Part shown: positions 27,654 to 34,475 of the stretch, piece after piece | Layout of the letters: every line of letters starts with the position of its first letter | Numbering within the stretch: position 1 is the stretch's first letter | Assembly: GCA_028713045.1 (NCBI GenBank) | Contig: JAQTOY010000005.1 | Location: 1 to 34,475, forward strand | Source of the DNA: Candidatus Nanoarchaeia archaeon | GTDB lineage: Archaea; Nanobdellota; Nanobdellia; Pacearchaeales; GW2011-AR1 | Direction: 5' to 3' | DNA length: 34,475 nt | Position numbers and translations under genes: made by a program | The notes under the pieces: model-generated | The model's database searches: none | What the model saw: only the letters and a program-made list of their open reading frames with translations | What the model was told of the DNA's origin: nothing

Positions 27654-27747
27654 TTGATGCTTTGCATCAACAAATCCAATTTAAATAAATGATGAATTTT
27701 TAATTCATCCAAATATCGCTTGGACAAAATCTCTTTAAGATTTTGTC
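27654..27747. promoter_or_regulatory. Three consecutive hairpins upstream of thermosome gene
   Basis: TTGATGC-TTT-GCATCAA (27654-27670), GATGAATT-TTT-AATTCATC (27691-27709), GACAAAATCT-CTTTA-AGATTTTGTC (27723-27747). Confidence 0.55.
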
Positions 27748-27760
27748 TATATACTAACCC

Positions 27761-29359
27761 ATGTCAGAAAAACAACCAGTTTACATACTCCCTGAAAACG
27801 TGGATAGAATGATTGGAAAAACTGCACAGAGAAACAACATTCTTGCTGCAAGATTAATTTCAGATGCAATTAAAACTACCTTGGGCCCTAAAGGGATGGA
27901 CAAGATGCTTGTTGATTCAATGGGTGAAATTACAATAACGAATGATGGTGTTACAATTCTTGAGAAAATGGATATAGAGCATCCTGCTGCAAAAATGATG
28001 GTAGAAATTTCAAAAACCCAGGAAAATGAAGTTGGAGATGGAACAACGACTGCGGTAATGATTGCTGGAAAACTATTAGAAAATGCAGAAAAATTATTGG
28101 ATTTAAAAATCCATCCAACAATGATAACAAAAGGATATAATCTTGCTGCTGAAAAAGCTAAGGAATATCTTAATGAAATTAGCATTGAAATTAATTCTTC
28201 AAAAGAAGATCTGTTAAAATTTTTGGTAATGACTGCGATGACCGGAAAAAGCGCAGAAACAGTTAAAGAAAAATTTTCAGAACTTATTGTAAAAGCAATA
28301 ATGCAGATAGAAGAGAATGGAACTATTAATATCTCAAACATAAAAATTGTAAAGAATAAAAGCAATGGAATTGAAGATACAGAACTTATAAAGGGGATGG
28401 TCATTGACAAAGAGAGAGTTTCTATTGATATGCCTCAGAAAATAGAAAATGCTAAAATAGCGCTAATTTCAGAATCCCTAGAATTAAAAACATTGAGCTC
28501 AGAAACAAAAATTGAGATAACAAATCCAAATCAATTGCAGGATTTTCTCAATAGAGAAGAAATAATCCTGAAACAGATGGTTGAACAGATAAAATCCTCT
28601 GGAGCTAATGTAATATTCTGCCAAAAAGGGATAGACGACGTTATTCAGTACTATCTTTCAAAAGAAAACATCTATGCATGCAGAAGGGTTCCAAAATCGG
28701 ACATGGAAAGTTTATCAAGAGCAACTGGTGGAAAAATTGTCTCAAATCTGAATGAATTATCTGAAAAAGAGCTTGGAAAAGCAGAAATTGTTGAAGAAAT
28801 AAAAACCGGTGAAGAAGCAATGACTTACATAAAAGGCTGTGAAAATCCAAAATCAATGACACTCATTATACATGGTGGAAGCGAACATGTCATTGATGAA
28901 GTTGAAAGAGCTATCAGAGATGGCTTGGGAGATGTTGCTGCAGTAATAAAAGACAAAAAAATAGTTGCTGGAGCCGGAGCAATTGAAATCGAATTGTCAA
29001 AAAAAATAAGGGAATTTTCAAACTCTCTTTCAGGAAGAGAACAGCTAGCGGTCCAGGAATTTGCAAACGCCTTAGAATTTATCCCAACTACTCTTGCAGA
29101 AAATGCCGGACTTGATCCAATTGACATTTTGACAGAATTAAAATCAAGACATGATAATGGATATAAGTATGATGGAATCAATATCCTGAATAATAAAATA
29201 GAAAACTGCCTAGATGTTGGGATTATAGAACCAATGAAAATAAAAACACAGGCAATCAGTTCTGCAACAGAGGTTGCAACAATGATATTAAGAATTGATG
29301 ATGTTCTTGCATCAAAATCTCAGCCATCAAGAACTAATCCTATCTCTGAAATGGATTAA
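27761..29359 (+). CDS. thsA: Thermosome subunit (group II chaperonin)
   Basis: ISDAIKTTLGPKGMDKMLVDSMGEITITNDGVTIL, VGDGTTTAVMIAG, AGAGAIEIELSKKIREF. Confidence 0.97.
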   Translation: MSEKQPVYILPENVDRMIGKTAQRNNILAARLISDAIKTTLGPKGMDKMLVDSMGEITITNDGVTILEKMDIEHPAAKMMVEISKTQENEVGDGTTTAVMIAGKLLENAEKLLDLKIHPTMITKGYNLAAEKAKEYLNEISIEINSSKEDLLKFLVMTAMTGKSAETVKEKFSELIVKAIMQIEENGTINISNIKIVKNKSNGIEDTELIKGMVIDKERVSIDMPQKIENAKIALISESLELKTLSSETKIEITNPNQLQDFLNREEIILKQMVEQIKSSGANVIFCQKGIDDVIQYYLSKENIYACRRVPKSDMESLSRATGGKIVSNLNELSEKELGKAEIVEEIKTGEEAMTYIKGCENPKSMTLIIHGGSEHVIDEVERAIRDGLGDVAAVIKDKKIVAGAGAIEIELSKKIREFSNSLSGREQLAVQEFANALEFIPTTLAENAGLDPIDILTELKSRHDNGYKYDGINILNNKIENCLDVGIIEPMKIKTQAISSATEVATMILRIDDVLASKSQPSRTNPISEMD

Positions 29360-29375
29360 AAACTATTTTACCAAA

Positions 29376-29954
29376 TTATCCTTTTCTAGAAAGCGAGATT
29401 GCAGAAAAAAAACGATGAACCAATGAATAAGTGGATATTATAGATAATATGATGAACATCAGAGTAAATTTTTGAAAAGGGATTAAAATGATAAATGCTA
29501 AAAATCTTAAAAATCTTAAGGAAACTGCGTCGCTTATCTTAGCATTAAGAACAGCTTCTATGTTAGCAGAAACATTTGTTGATATCATCATGGTTATCAG
29601 AGCATAGAGTCCTAATCTCAAATCTACAAACCCCAAAACTATGAATGAAGCAGTGATTATAGAATCATTAATTTTATCTATCAGTCTATCGAAAAATTTG
29701 CCAAAATTTGTTGCTCTTCCAGTAGCCCTTGCAACAGGGCCATCAACCGTGTCTAAAAAACCGCTAATCAAAATCATTAAAGAAGCAAGAATAAAAGAAT
29801 TATTGCTTAAAAAATAGCAAAAAAGGATAACTGCAAAAAAAGAAAGCAGGGAAATAAAATTGGGGCTGAATCTAAGGTATATGAAAGGTTTTGCTGCAAA
29901 TTCAAAAAATATCCGAGTCTTATCCCTTAAAATTTGTGTTTTCAAATTAATCAC
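29376..29954 (-). CDS. CDP-alcohol phosphatidyltransferase family protein
   Basis: Motif DGPVARATGRATNFGKFFDRLID (DGx2ARx7-8Gx3Dx3D). Confidence 0.9.
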   Translation of the reverse strand: MINLKTQILRDKTRIFFEFAAKPFIYLRFSPNFISLLSFFAVILFCYFLSNNSFILASLMILISGFLDTVDGPVARATGRATNFGKFFDRLIDKINDSIITASFIVLGFVDLRLGLYALITMMISTNVSANIEAVLNAKISDAVSLRFLRFLAFIILIPFQKFTLMFIILSIISTYSLVHRFFSAISLSRKG

Positions 29955-30079
29955 TATAATGTATAATTGATCAATGTTTATAAATTTTAGTCATAAGTTA
30001 AAATTTAATCAGACTAAAACTCTTGCAAAAAAACTTCTTAAAAAGAATAGTTTATAAGTTTAAAGAGATTTGAGGTTGT

Positions 30080-30973
30080 ATGAAAAAAATATTATTAACT
30101 GGAGGGACAGGCTTTCTAGGGGAAGAAATACTAAAAGAATTCAAAAATAGATATTTGATTTTCTCAATATTTAGAAAAAAGAAAGGTATCGAATCAAAAA
30201 ATATAAAGTGGATAAAACTGAACTTAAAGAATGAACTGGATTTTGAAAAAAACTTTGATTTGCTTAAAAAAGAAAATATTGATTATGTTATTCATGCCGG
30301 AGGTTCGACACCCAACAGAGCATATGAAGAAGGTAATTACGATGCCACAACAATGGGCACAAGATTTCTGGTTGAGCTATCTAAAAAATTGAATATTAAA
30401 AAAATAATTTTTATCTCGTCCATATCTGTAACTTATAAAAAAAAGGGGCCTTACGCAAGTTCTAAGTTAATTGCCGAAGACATTATAAAAAAATCAGGGC
30501 TGAATTATACAATTTTGCGGCCAGAGACAATAATCGGAGAAAACGCAAAGGATTTCAGAAGACTTGCAAATATATTAAAAGAAAAAAAATTTTTCGTGAT
30601 TATAGGGGCAGGAAATAATTTGAACCAACCAATATATGTTAAAGACCTTGTTAATATAATACACCTCTGCATAGAAAACCACAAAACAGACCATAAAACT
30701 TATTCAGTTTTTGGACAAGATTGTATGACAACAAAAGATTTTCTCAAAAAAATTGCAGAACTTCAAGGAAATAAAATAACCCTCATAGCCATACCTAAGT
30801 TCATAGTCTATCCATTTTCAATACTCTTAGGGGTTGTTGCACCAAGACTTGGGATAAATCCCGAAAGAGTGTACATAATGTCTTATTCAAAAGGATATCT
30901 AAAATCCACAGAAGATTTAAAGATAAAAACAATCAATATAGAAAAGATGCTATCATTCTTAAAAAAAGACTGA
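30080..30973 (+). CDS. NAD-dependent epimerase/dehydratase (extended SDR)
   Basis: ILLTGGTGFLGEEIL Rossmann motif; YASSKLIAE active site; LRPETIIG. Confidence 0.92.
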   Translation: MKKILLTGGTGFLGEEILKEFKNRYLIFSIFRKKKGIESKNIKWIKLNLKNELDFEKNFDLLKKENIDYVIHAGGSTPNRAYEEGNYDATTMGTRFLVELSKKLNIKKIIFISSISVTYKKKGPYASSKLIAEDIIKKSGLNYTILRPETIIGENAKDFRRLANILKEKKFFVIIGAGNNLNQPIYVKDLVNIIHLCIENHKTDHKTYSVFGQDCMTTKDFLKKIAELQGNKITLIAIPKFIVYPFSILLGVVAPRLGINPERVYIMSYSKGYLKSTEDLKIKTINIEKMLSFLKKD

Positions 30974-30978
30974 TAAGA

Positions 30979-32097
30979 TTATACCTTAAATTGATTCTTC
31001 ACATACTCAATAATCTTGCTTCCAGAAAGCAGAATTGTTGAAGCTCCGACCCTTATATAAAATTCTTCCAATCCATCATATCTCAAAAAAACAGGCTTGT
31101 TGCTTTTCATACACTCAACTTTCAACACATCTTTTTCCTCTATTCTAACAAGCTCAAAACTCATAAAAGGCAAGTATTCATTTCCAATCCTTTCTTTTAT
31201 AAGATTAGTAAAATGTCTGTTGAACATGTCATTATTTTCAAATTCATCTTTTCCTATACCCAAAATCTCTTTACTGTCGGAAATTCCTATAAGCAAAATA
31301 CCTCCCTCTGAATTCAAAAATGCAGCAATAGTCTTTAAAACCGCATTTTCAACTTTCTTGTCTTTTTCTCCAGTATGCAAATTCATCCTAAGTGTTGATT
31401 TCAATTCAAGTTTTTCATCCTCTCCTTTTTTTATCAAATTCAGGATTTCTTCAGGAGAATCTGTTCGTTTTATAAAAAAATTTGGATTCTTATTCTTAAA
31501 TCTATTTACAAAAAAACTGAAAGCTTTTAGTTTATATCCCTTCATATATAAATAACCAAAACAAGAAGAGATAAAAGCCCCTAATGCAACTAAAGTCAGA
31601 TTAGTCATAGTATAGGGATAATCTGAAAGAACATTTCCATAATCAAAATAAGTCTTAAGATAATATTTCATCAATTCTGCAATTAAACCAAAAGTGACTG
31701 AAAAGCTGAATGAAAAAAGCATTATAAGAAGATAATTTGCCCTAAATTTGCTGTGCGAAAAAAGGATAAGCATTATGGTAAACCCTATGAAACCAACTGC
31801 AATTCCAAAAAAAGTCTGTATTATGACTCCGCGTATTCCGCCTAAAAAAAATGAAATAATTATAAAAATCAAAAATATAAATTCAAATTCAGAAGGAATT
31901 TGAACCTCATAGTTCTTTCTTAAAAAATAAGGTGCAAATAAAAGAAAAAGCAGGAAAATATCTGCAATCAATATATGCCAAAGATGAAAATAAGTCGCAT
32001 GAAAGATTGAAAAAATCAGGATAATCTTAACTATGGTAGACAGGGAACCTTGTATTTTTCCCGCACTTCCTTTTAGCATTTCAAAGAATTTATGCAT
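30979..32097 (-). CDS. Multi-TM membrane protein fused to C-terminal AlbA_2/Schlafen-like domain
   Basis: EDEKLELKSTLRMN...VLKTIAAFLNSEGGILLIGISDSKEILGIGKDEF...FYIRVGAST. Confidence 0.8.
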   Translation of the reverse strand: MHKFFEMLKGSAGKIQGSLSTIVKIILIFSIFHATYFHLWHILIADIFLLFLLFAPYFLRKNYEVQIPSEFEFIFLIFIIISFFLGGIRGVIIQTFFGIAVGFIGFTIMLILFSHSKFRANYLLIMLFSFSFSVTFGLIAELMKYYLKTYFDYGNVLSDYPYTMTNLTLVALGAFISSCFGYLYMKGYKLKAFSFFVNRFKNKNPNFFIKRTDSPEEILNLIKKGEDEKLELKSTLRMNLHTGEKDKKVENAVLKTIAAFLNSEGGILLIGISDSKEILGIGKDEFENNDMFNRHFTNLIKERIGNEYLPFMSFELVRIEEKDVLKVECMKSNKPVFLRYDGLEEFYIRVGASTILLSGSKIIEYVKNQFKV

Positions 32098-32208
32098 AAA
32101 TATATCAGGATAAAAAGGTTTATATCTTTTTATGAACCAGAGGAGATAATTGAAATTAAATGCGCCAACTAAGTAACTAACTTTTTATAATGAACTAGTT
32201 AAAAAATT

Positions 32209-32487
32209 TTAAATAAATTGATAAACAAAATGTTCAACAGAAATATTTCTTCCCAAAATGATTTCAGTTTCTGAATCTACTCTTTGAAGGTTAGCAAAAT
32301 CTTTCAATCTTAATCCTCTTAATTTTCCTGTTCTTAAATTTATTGCTGAAGCGTTCCAATGAGTTCTTTCTTTTGTTACAGGATTATCGTAGGAGTTTCC
32401 TTGGAAAAGTAGATAAATCGCTCTTGTTTTCTTGTTCTCCCAATATCCCCTAATTGGCTGATTGTATAATTCGCTTTGTATAGCCAT
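32209..32487 (-). CDS. Hypothetical protein, downstream of the tRNA-Gly element
   Basis: ORF. Confidence 0.5.
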   Translation of the reverse strand: MAIQSELYNQPIRGYWENKKTRAIYLLFQGNSYDNPVTKERTHWNASAINLRTGKLRGLRLKDFANLQRVDSETEIILGRNISVEHFVYQFI

Positions 32488-32543
32488 TTTATTTGCTAAT
32501 CATTTAAAATAATTTTTAAGATGCCTATTCTCTAACTTTATGT

Positions 32544-32678
32544 TTTATGCGCCACCCTACTCGCAATCCCATTTCTTATTTTTTTATATTTACTAAAATG
32601 AAATTGCTCGAATTAAACCCTCCGGGTTCACTTACCGGAGAATAATAAATATACTATTTGCTCCGCAGATAGTATTTA
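32544..32678 (-). ncRNA. tRNA-linked structured element, Gly copy
   Basis: Hairpin ATACTATCTGC-GGA-GCAAATAGTAT; T-loop-like GGGTTTAATT; CGA-GCAATTTCATTT...AAATGGGATTGC-GAG; GGGTGGCGCATAAA copy identical to tRNA 3' end. Confidence 0.65.
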
Positions 32679-32749
32679 TGCGCCACCCGGGAATTGAACC
32701 CGGTTCCCATCCTTGGCAAGGATGAATTCTACCGGTAAACTAGCGGCGC
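32679..32749 (-). tRNA. tRNA-Gly (GCC)
   Basis: GCGCCGC/GTGGCGC acceptor, CATCC-TTGCCAA-GGATG anticodon arm, CGGG-TTCAATT-CCCG T-arm. Confidence 0.93.
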
Positions 32750-32809
32750 AGAGTTTTAGTATCTTAAACCCATTAGTTTAAGAAACTATGTGCCGTTATT
32801 AGCGGCGCA
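32741..32809. repeat. 10-bp direct repeat TAGCGGCGCA (tRNA-Gly 5' end) at 32741-32750 and 32800-32809
   Basis: Exact 10/10 copy of the tRNA 5' end 59 bp upstream. Confidence 0.7.
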
Positions 32810-32907
32810 TTATAATATAATTTAATTATAAAAGATAGTTTAAAAGATTTTACATTGCTCAAAATTCAATTCGTAACCTTTTAAAATACCATTTATTATA
32901 TTAGTAA

Positions 32908-33066
32908 ATGGAAAAAACAAAGATATGTCAGGATTGTAAAAAAGAATTTAAAATAATTAAAAAAACAAGATATGAAAGAAAATACTGCGATAAATGCAGC
33001 CAGCAAAGAAAAAAGGATTATGAAAATATCCATAATGTCACTTTTGAAGATTGTGACGAGGAATAG
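32908..33066 (+). CDS. 52-aa zinc-ribbon-like small protein (two CxxC), below ORF track limit
   Basis: MEKTKICQDCKKEFKIIKKTRYERKYCDKCSQQRKKDYENIHNVTFEDCDEE. Confidence 0.65.
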   Translation: MEKTKICQDCKKEFKIIKKTRYERKYCDKCSQQRKKDYENIHNVTFEDCDEE

Positions 33067-33191
33067 TTAATTGACAAAAATTATATAAAATAACAATTAG
33101 CTATTTCGAGCAGAGGAATAATTGTATAGTTTCTTCTTCAACCAAAAAATCAACAATTCGTAAGTTATTTAAATGACTTTTTTATGAAAAA

Positions 33192-33503
33192 TTGATGGTA
33201 ATTGAATCTATTGACCAGGTTGTAAATGTGTTCCCAGATTTGTCAGCATCTATTGCACACAGATTATTAGTTGGCACTGATTCAGAAAATCTTGCATCAA
33301 GAATACCTGAGGCTATAGGTTCCAGAGTATTTGGTTATTTTGGAGGATTAGGAATCCAGGCATTGACAGTTGGATATGTAGCCGGTCACTGCACAAATAG
33401 TTTCTTAGCAGGATTTGGAGCAGGAGTTTCAAGCGCAGCAGTTCCTTTTGCAGTAAAAACTGCAAAATTTGGATGGTATATGATTAGAGGAAGTATTTTG
33501 TAA
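33192..33503 (+). CDS. Small Gly/Ala-rich hydrophobic hypothetical protein
   Basis: ORF; FGGLGIQALTVGYVAGH and FLAGFGAGVSSAAVPFAV. Confidence 0.55.
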   Translation: MMVIESIDQVVNVFPDLSASIAHRLLVGTDSENLASRIPEAIGSRVFGYFGGLGIQALTVGYVAGHCTNSFLAGFGAGVSSAAVPFAVKTAKFGWYMIRGSIL

Positions 33504-33562
33504 AGAAATATCTCTCCGAATAATTAATCCGTCTAAAAATGATTCTGTTAAACCGAATTGTT

Positions 33563-33703
33563 TTATTTTTTTGATTTCCTAGGCAAAAAATTTAGGAACT
33601 GAAGGAACTGCAAGAAATGCAGGTAATTCCAAGAATTATAAACTCCTAAAAATCCTAAAAAACCAAGAAAACCTAAAAAACCAAGATATTGTCTTTTGTC
33701 CAT
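33563..33703 (-). CDS. 46-aa membrane microprotein with LGF repeats
   Basis: MDKRQYLGFLGFLGFLGFLGVYNSWNYLHFLQFLQFLNFLPRKSKK; SD GGGAGG upstream. Confidence 0.6.
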   Translation of the reverse strand: MDKRQYLGFLGFLGFLGFLGVYNSWNYLHFLQFLQFLNFLPRKSKK

Positions 33704-33721
33704 TTTATTTCTTAACCTCCC

Positions 33722-33934
33722 TTATTTTAACAATCTAAATTTTGATGTTGCGATTAAAGCAATTCCTATAATGCAAATTGTAATTCTCGCAGATAATGGA
33801 AGAATTCCAAAAAACATCAATATTGCACCAGTTAATGCTAAAATAATCCCTATAATAAACTGAACTAAATTTAATTTTGAGGTTTTCATTTTTCTGTTCT
33901 CCCCCATTGCCATTTTGGTTTTTCTCCTTTCCAA
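33722..33934 (-). CDS. Small two-TM membrane protein (a shorter start near MKTSKLNL is possible)
   Basis: LNLVQFIIGIILALTGAILMFFGILPLSARITICIIGIALIA. Confidence 0.55.
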   Translation of the reverse strand: MERRKTKMAMGENRKMKTSKLNLVQFIIGIILALTGAILMFFGILPLSARITICIIGIALIATSKFRLLK

Positions 33935-34188
33935 TATCCAAAAGCAAATATGATTGCTAGCATTAATAAAAATCCTAAACCTGCTGCTCCAGGAGAATCA
34001 TCAGTTTCTCCTACATAGATGCCTGCAATAAAAATAAATACTGCCAAAATGACTACTAGCCATCCTTGCCACTTAACCGGCACCCAACCCCAACCATAGA
34101 GTTTTCTCTTAAACCAATATCCTTCGGGATTATCTCTGATATATTCAATGCAATTTCTCCAAGTATATTTTTTTACGCTCTTTTTCAT
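33886..34188 (-). CDS. Small two-TM membrane protein
   Basis: WLVVILAVFIFIAGIYVG and GAAGLGFLLMLAIIFAFGYW. Confidence 0.6.
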   Translation of the reverse strand: MKKSVKKYTWRNCIEYIRDNPEGYWFKRKLYGWGWVPVKWQGWLVVILAVFIFIAGIYVGETDDSPGAAGLGFLLMLAIIFAFGYWKGEKPKWQWGRTEK

Positions 34189-34224
34189 ATTAAACTAAAT
34201 AACACTATCTTTAAAAAACTAGCC

Positions 34225-34359
34225 ATGGGCGCACGCTGCTCGCGAATCCAATTTTCATTCAATATTTAATTAGTAATTGAATTCGCTCGATCGAACCAAG
34301 GTTCGATTCCCTGCGTATGAATCCATTTATATCATATCGCTTTCAGCGATATGATTATA
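34225..34359 (-). ncRNA. tRNA-linked structured element, Val copy
   Basis: Hairpin ATCATATCGCT-GAA-AGCGATATGAT; T-loop-like GGTTCGATC; CGA-GCGAATTCAATT...AATTGGATTCGC-GAG; GCGTGCGCCCAT copy identical to tRNA 3' end. Confidence 0.65.
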
Positions 34360-34475
34360 TGGGCGCACGCGGAATCGAACCGCGGACAACTCGGTGTAAA
34401 CTAATGTATCATAAAGCTTCTATTATGTTACATTTAGCCAATTTCTTCGTGTTGTTCGTTTGAACCGAGCAATCT
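34360..34475 (-). tRNA. 3' part of an intron-containing tRNA, probably tRNA-Val (TAC), truncated by window edge
   Basis: CGCGG-TTCGATT-CCGCG T-arm + TGCGCCC acceptor + A73; anticodon loop TTTACAC followed by CGAGT, which can pair with GCTCG at 34466-34470 across a ~65 nt insert. Confidence 0.6.

Noticed and set aside
27781-28410. 209-aa minus-strand ORF
   Set aside because: Antisense shadow of the thermosome gene.
31097-31555. 152-aa plus-strand ORF
   Set aside because: Antisense to the AlbA_2 membrane protein.
32540-32700. Gly element as a simple decayed second tRNA-Gly gene
   Set aside because: No anticodon or D-arm remnant recognised between the copies, and the same +50 nt covarying insert appears at two other tRNAs; not fully excluded.
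33105-33165. TTTCGAGCAGAGGAATAATTG resembles the CGAGCA start of the tRNA-linked element
   Set aside because: No matching 3' stem (..TGCGAG), no adjacent tRNA and no acceptor copy; treated as chance.
34461-34475. GAACCGAGCAATCT on the plus strand resembles the element core
   Set aside because: Better explained as the D/anticodon region of the minus-strand tRNA; sequence ends here, so no test is possible.
1-34475. CRISPR arrays, rRNA genes, transposases or integrases
   Set aside because: None recognised in either strand; the absence of an integrase here neither supports nor excludes the mobile-element reading of the tRNA-linked elements.

Overview
AT-rich archaeal segment, probably from a DPANN/Woesearchaeota-like genome (inferred from a group II chaperonin, AbrB-PhoU fusions, archaeal BRE/TATA promoters and C1-G72 tRNA-Tyr; not verified). 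It encodes a cyclopropane-fatty-acid-synthase-like enzyme, a run of three paralogous beta-rich lipoproteins, two AbrB-PhoU regulators, two membrane-anchored Ser/Thr kinases, and a LIV-type ABC transporter operon. Five genes of unknown function are embedded in that operon, four of them forming two paralogous pairs. A membrane protein combining a PLP fold-type-II-like domain with an EF-hand, a thermosome, and metabolic and membrane proteins are also present. The most striking signal is non-coding. All three tRNA genes seen (Tyr-GTA, Gly-GCC, and a window-edge tRNA that is probably Val-TAC) are followed by a structurally equivalent ~130-145 nt element. Each element has (1) a triloop hairpin starting 2-4 nt after the tRNA 3' end, (2) a copy resembling that tRNA's own T-loop, (3) CGA + a 12-bp stem (conserved U.G/C-G step, compensatory changes) + GAG, and (4) a copy of that same tRNA's 3' acceptor strand. 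The T-loop-to-acceptor distance is expanded by 52, 50 and 50 nt at the three loci. I know of no described element with this architecture. All homology calls are from reading the sequence; no database search was run.
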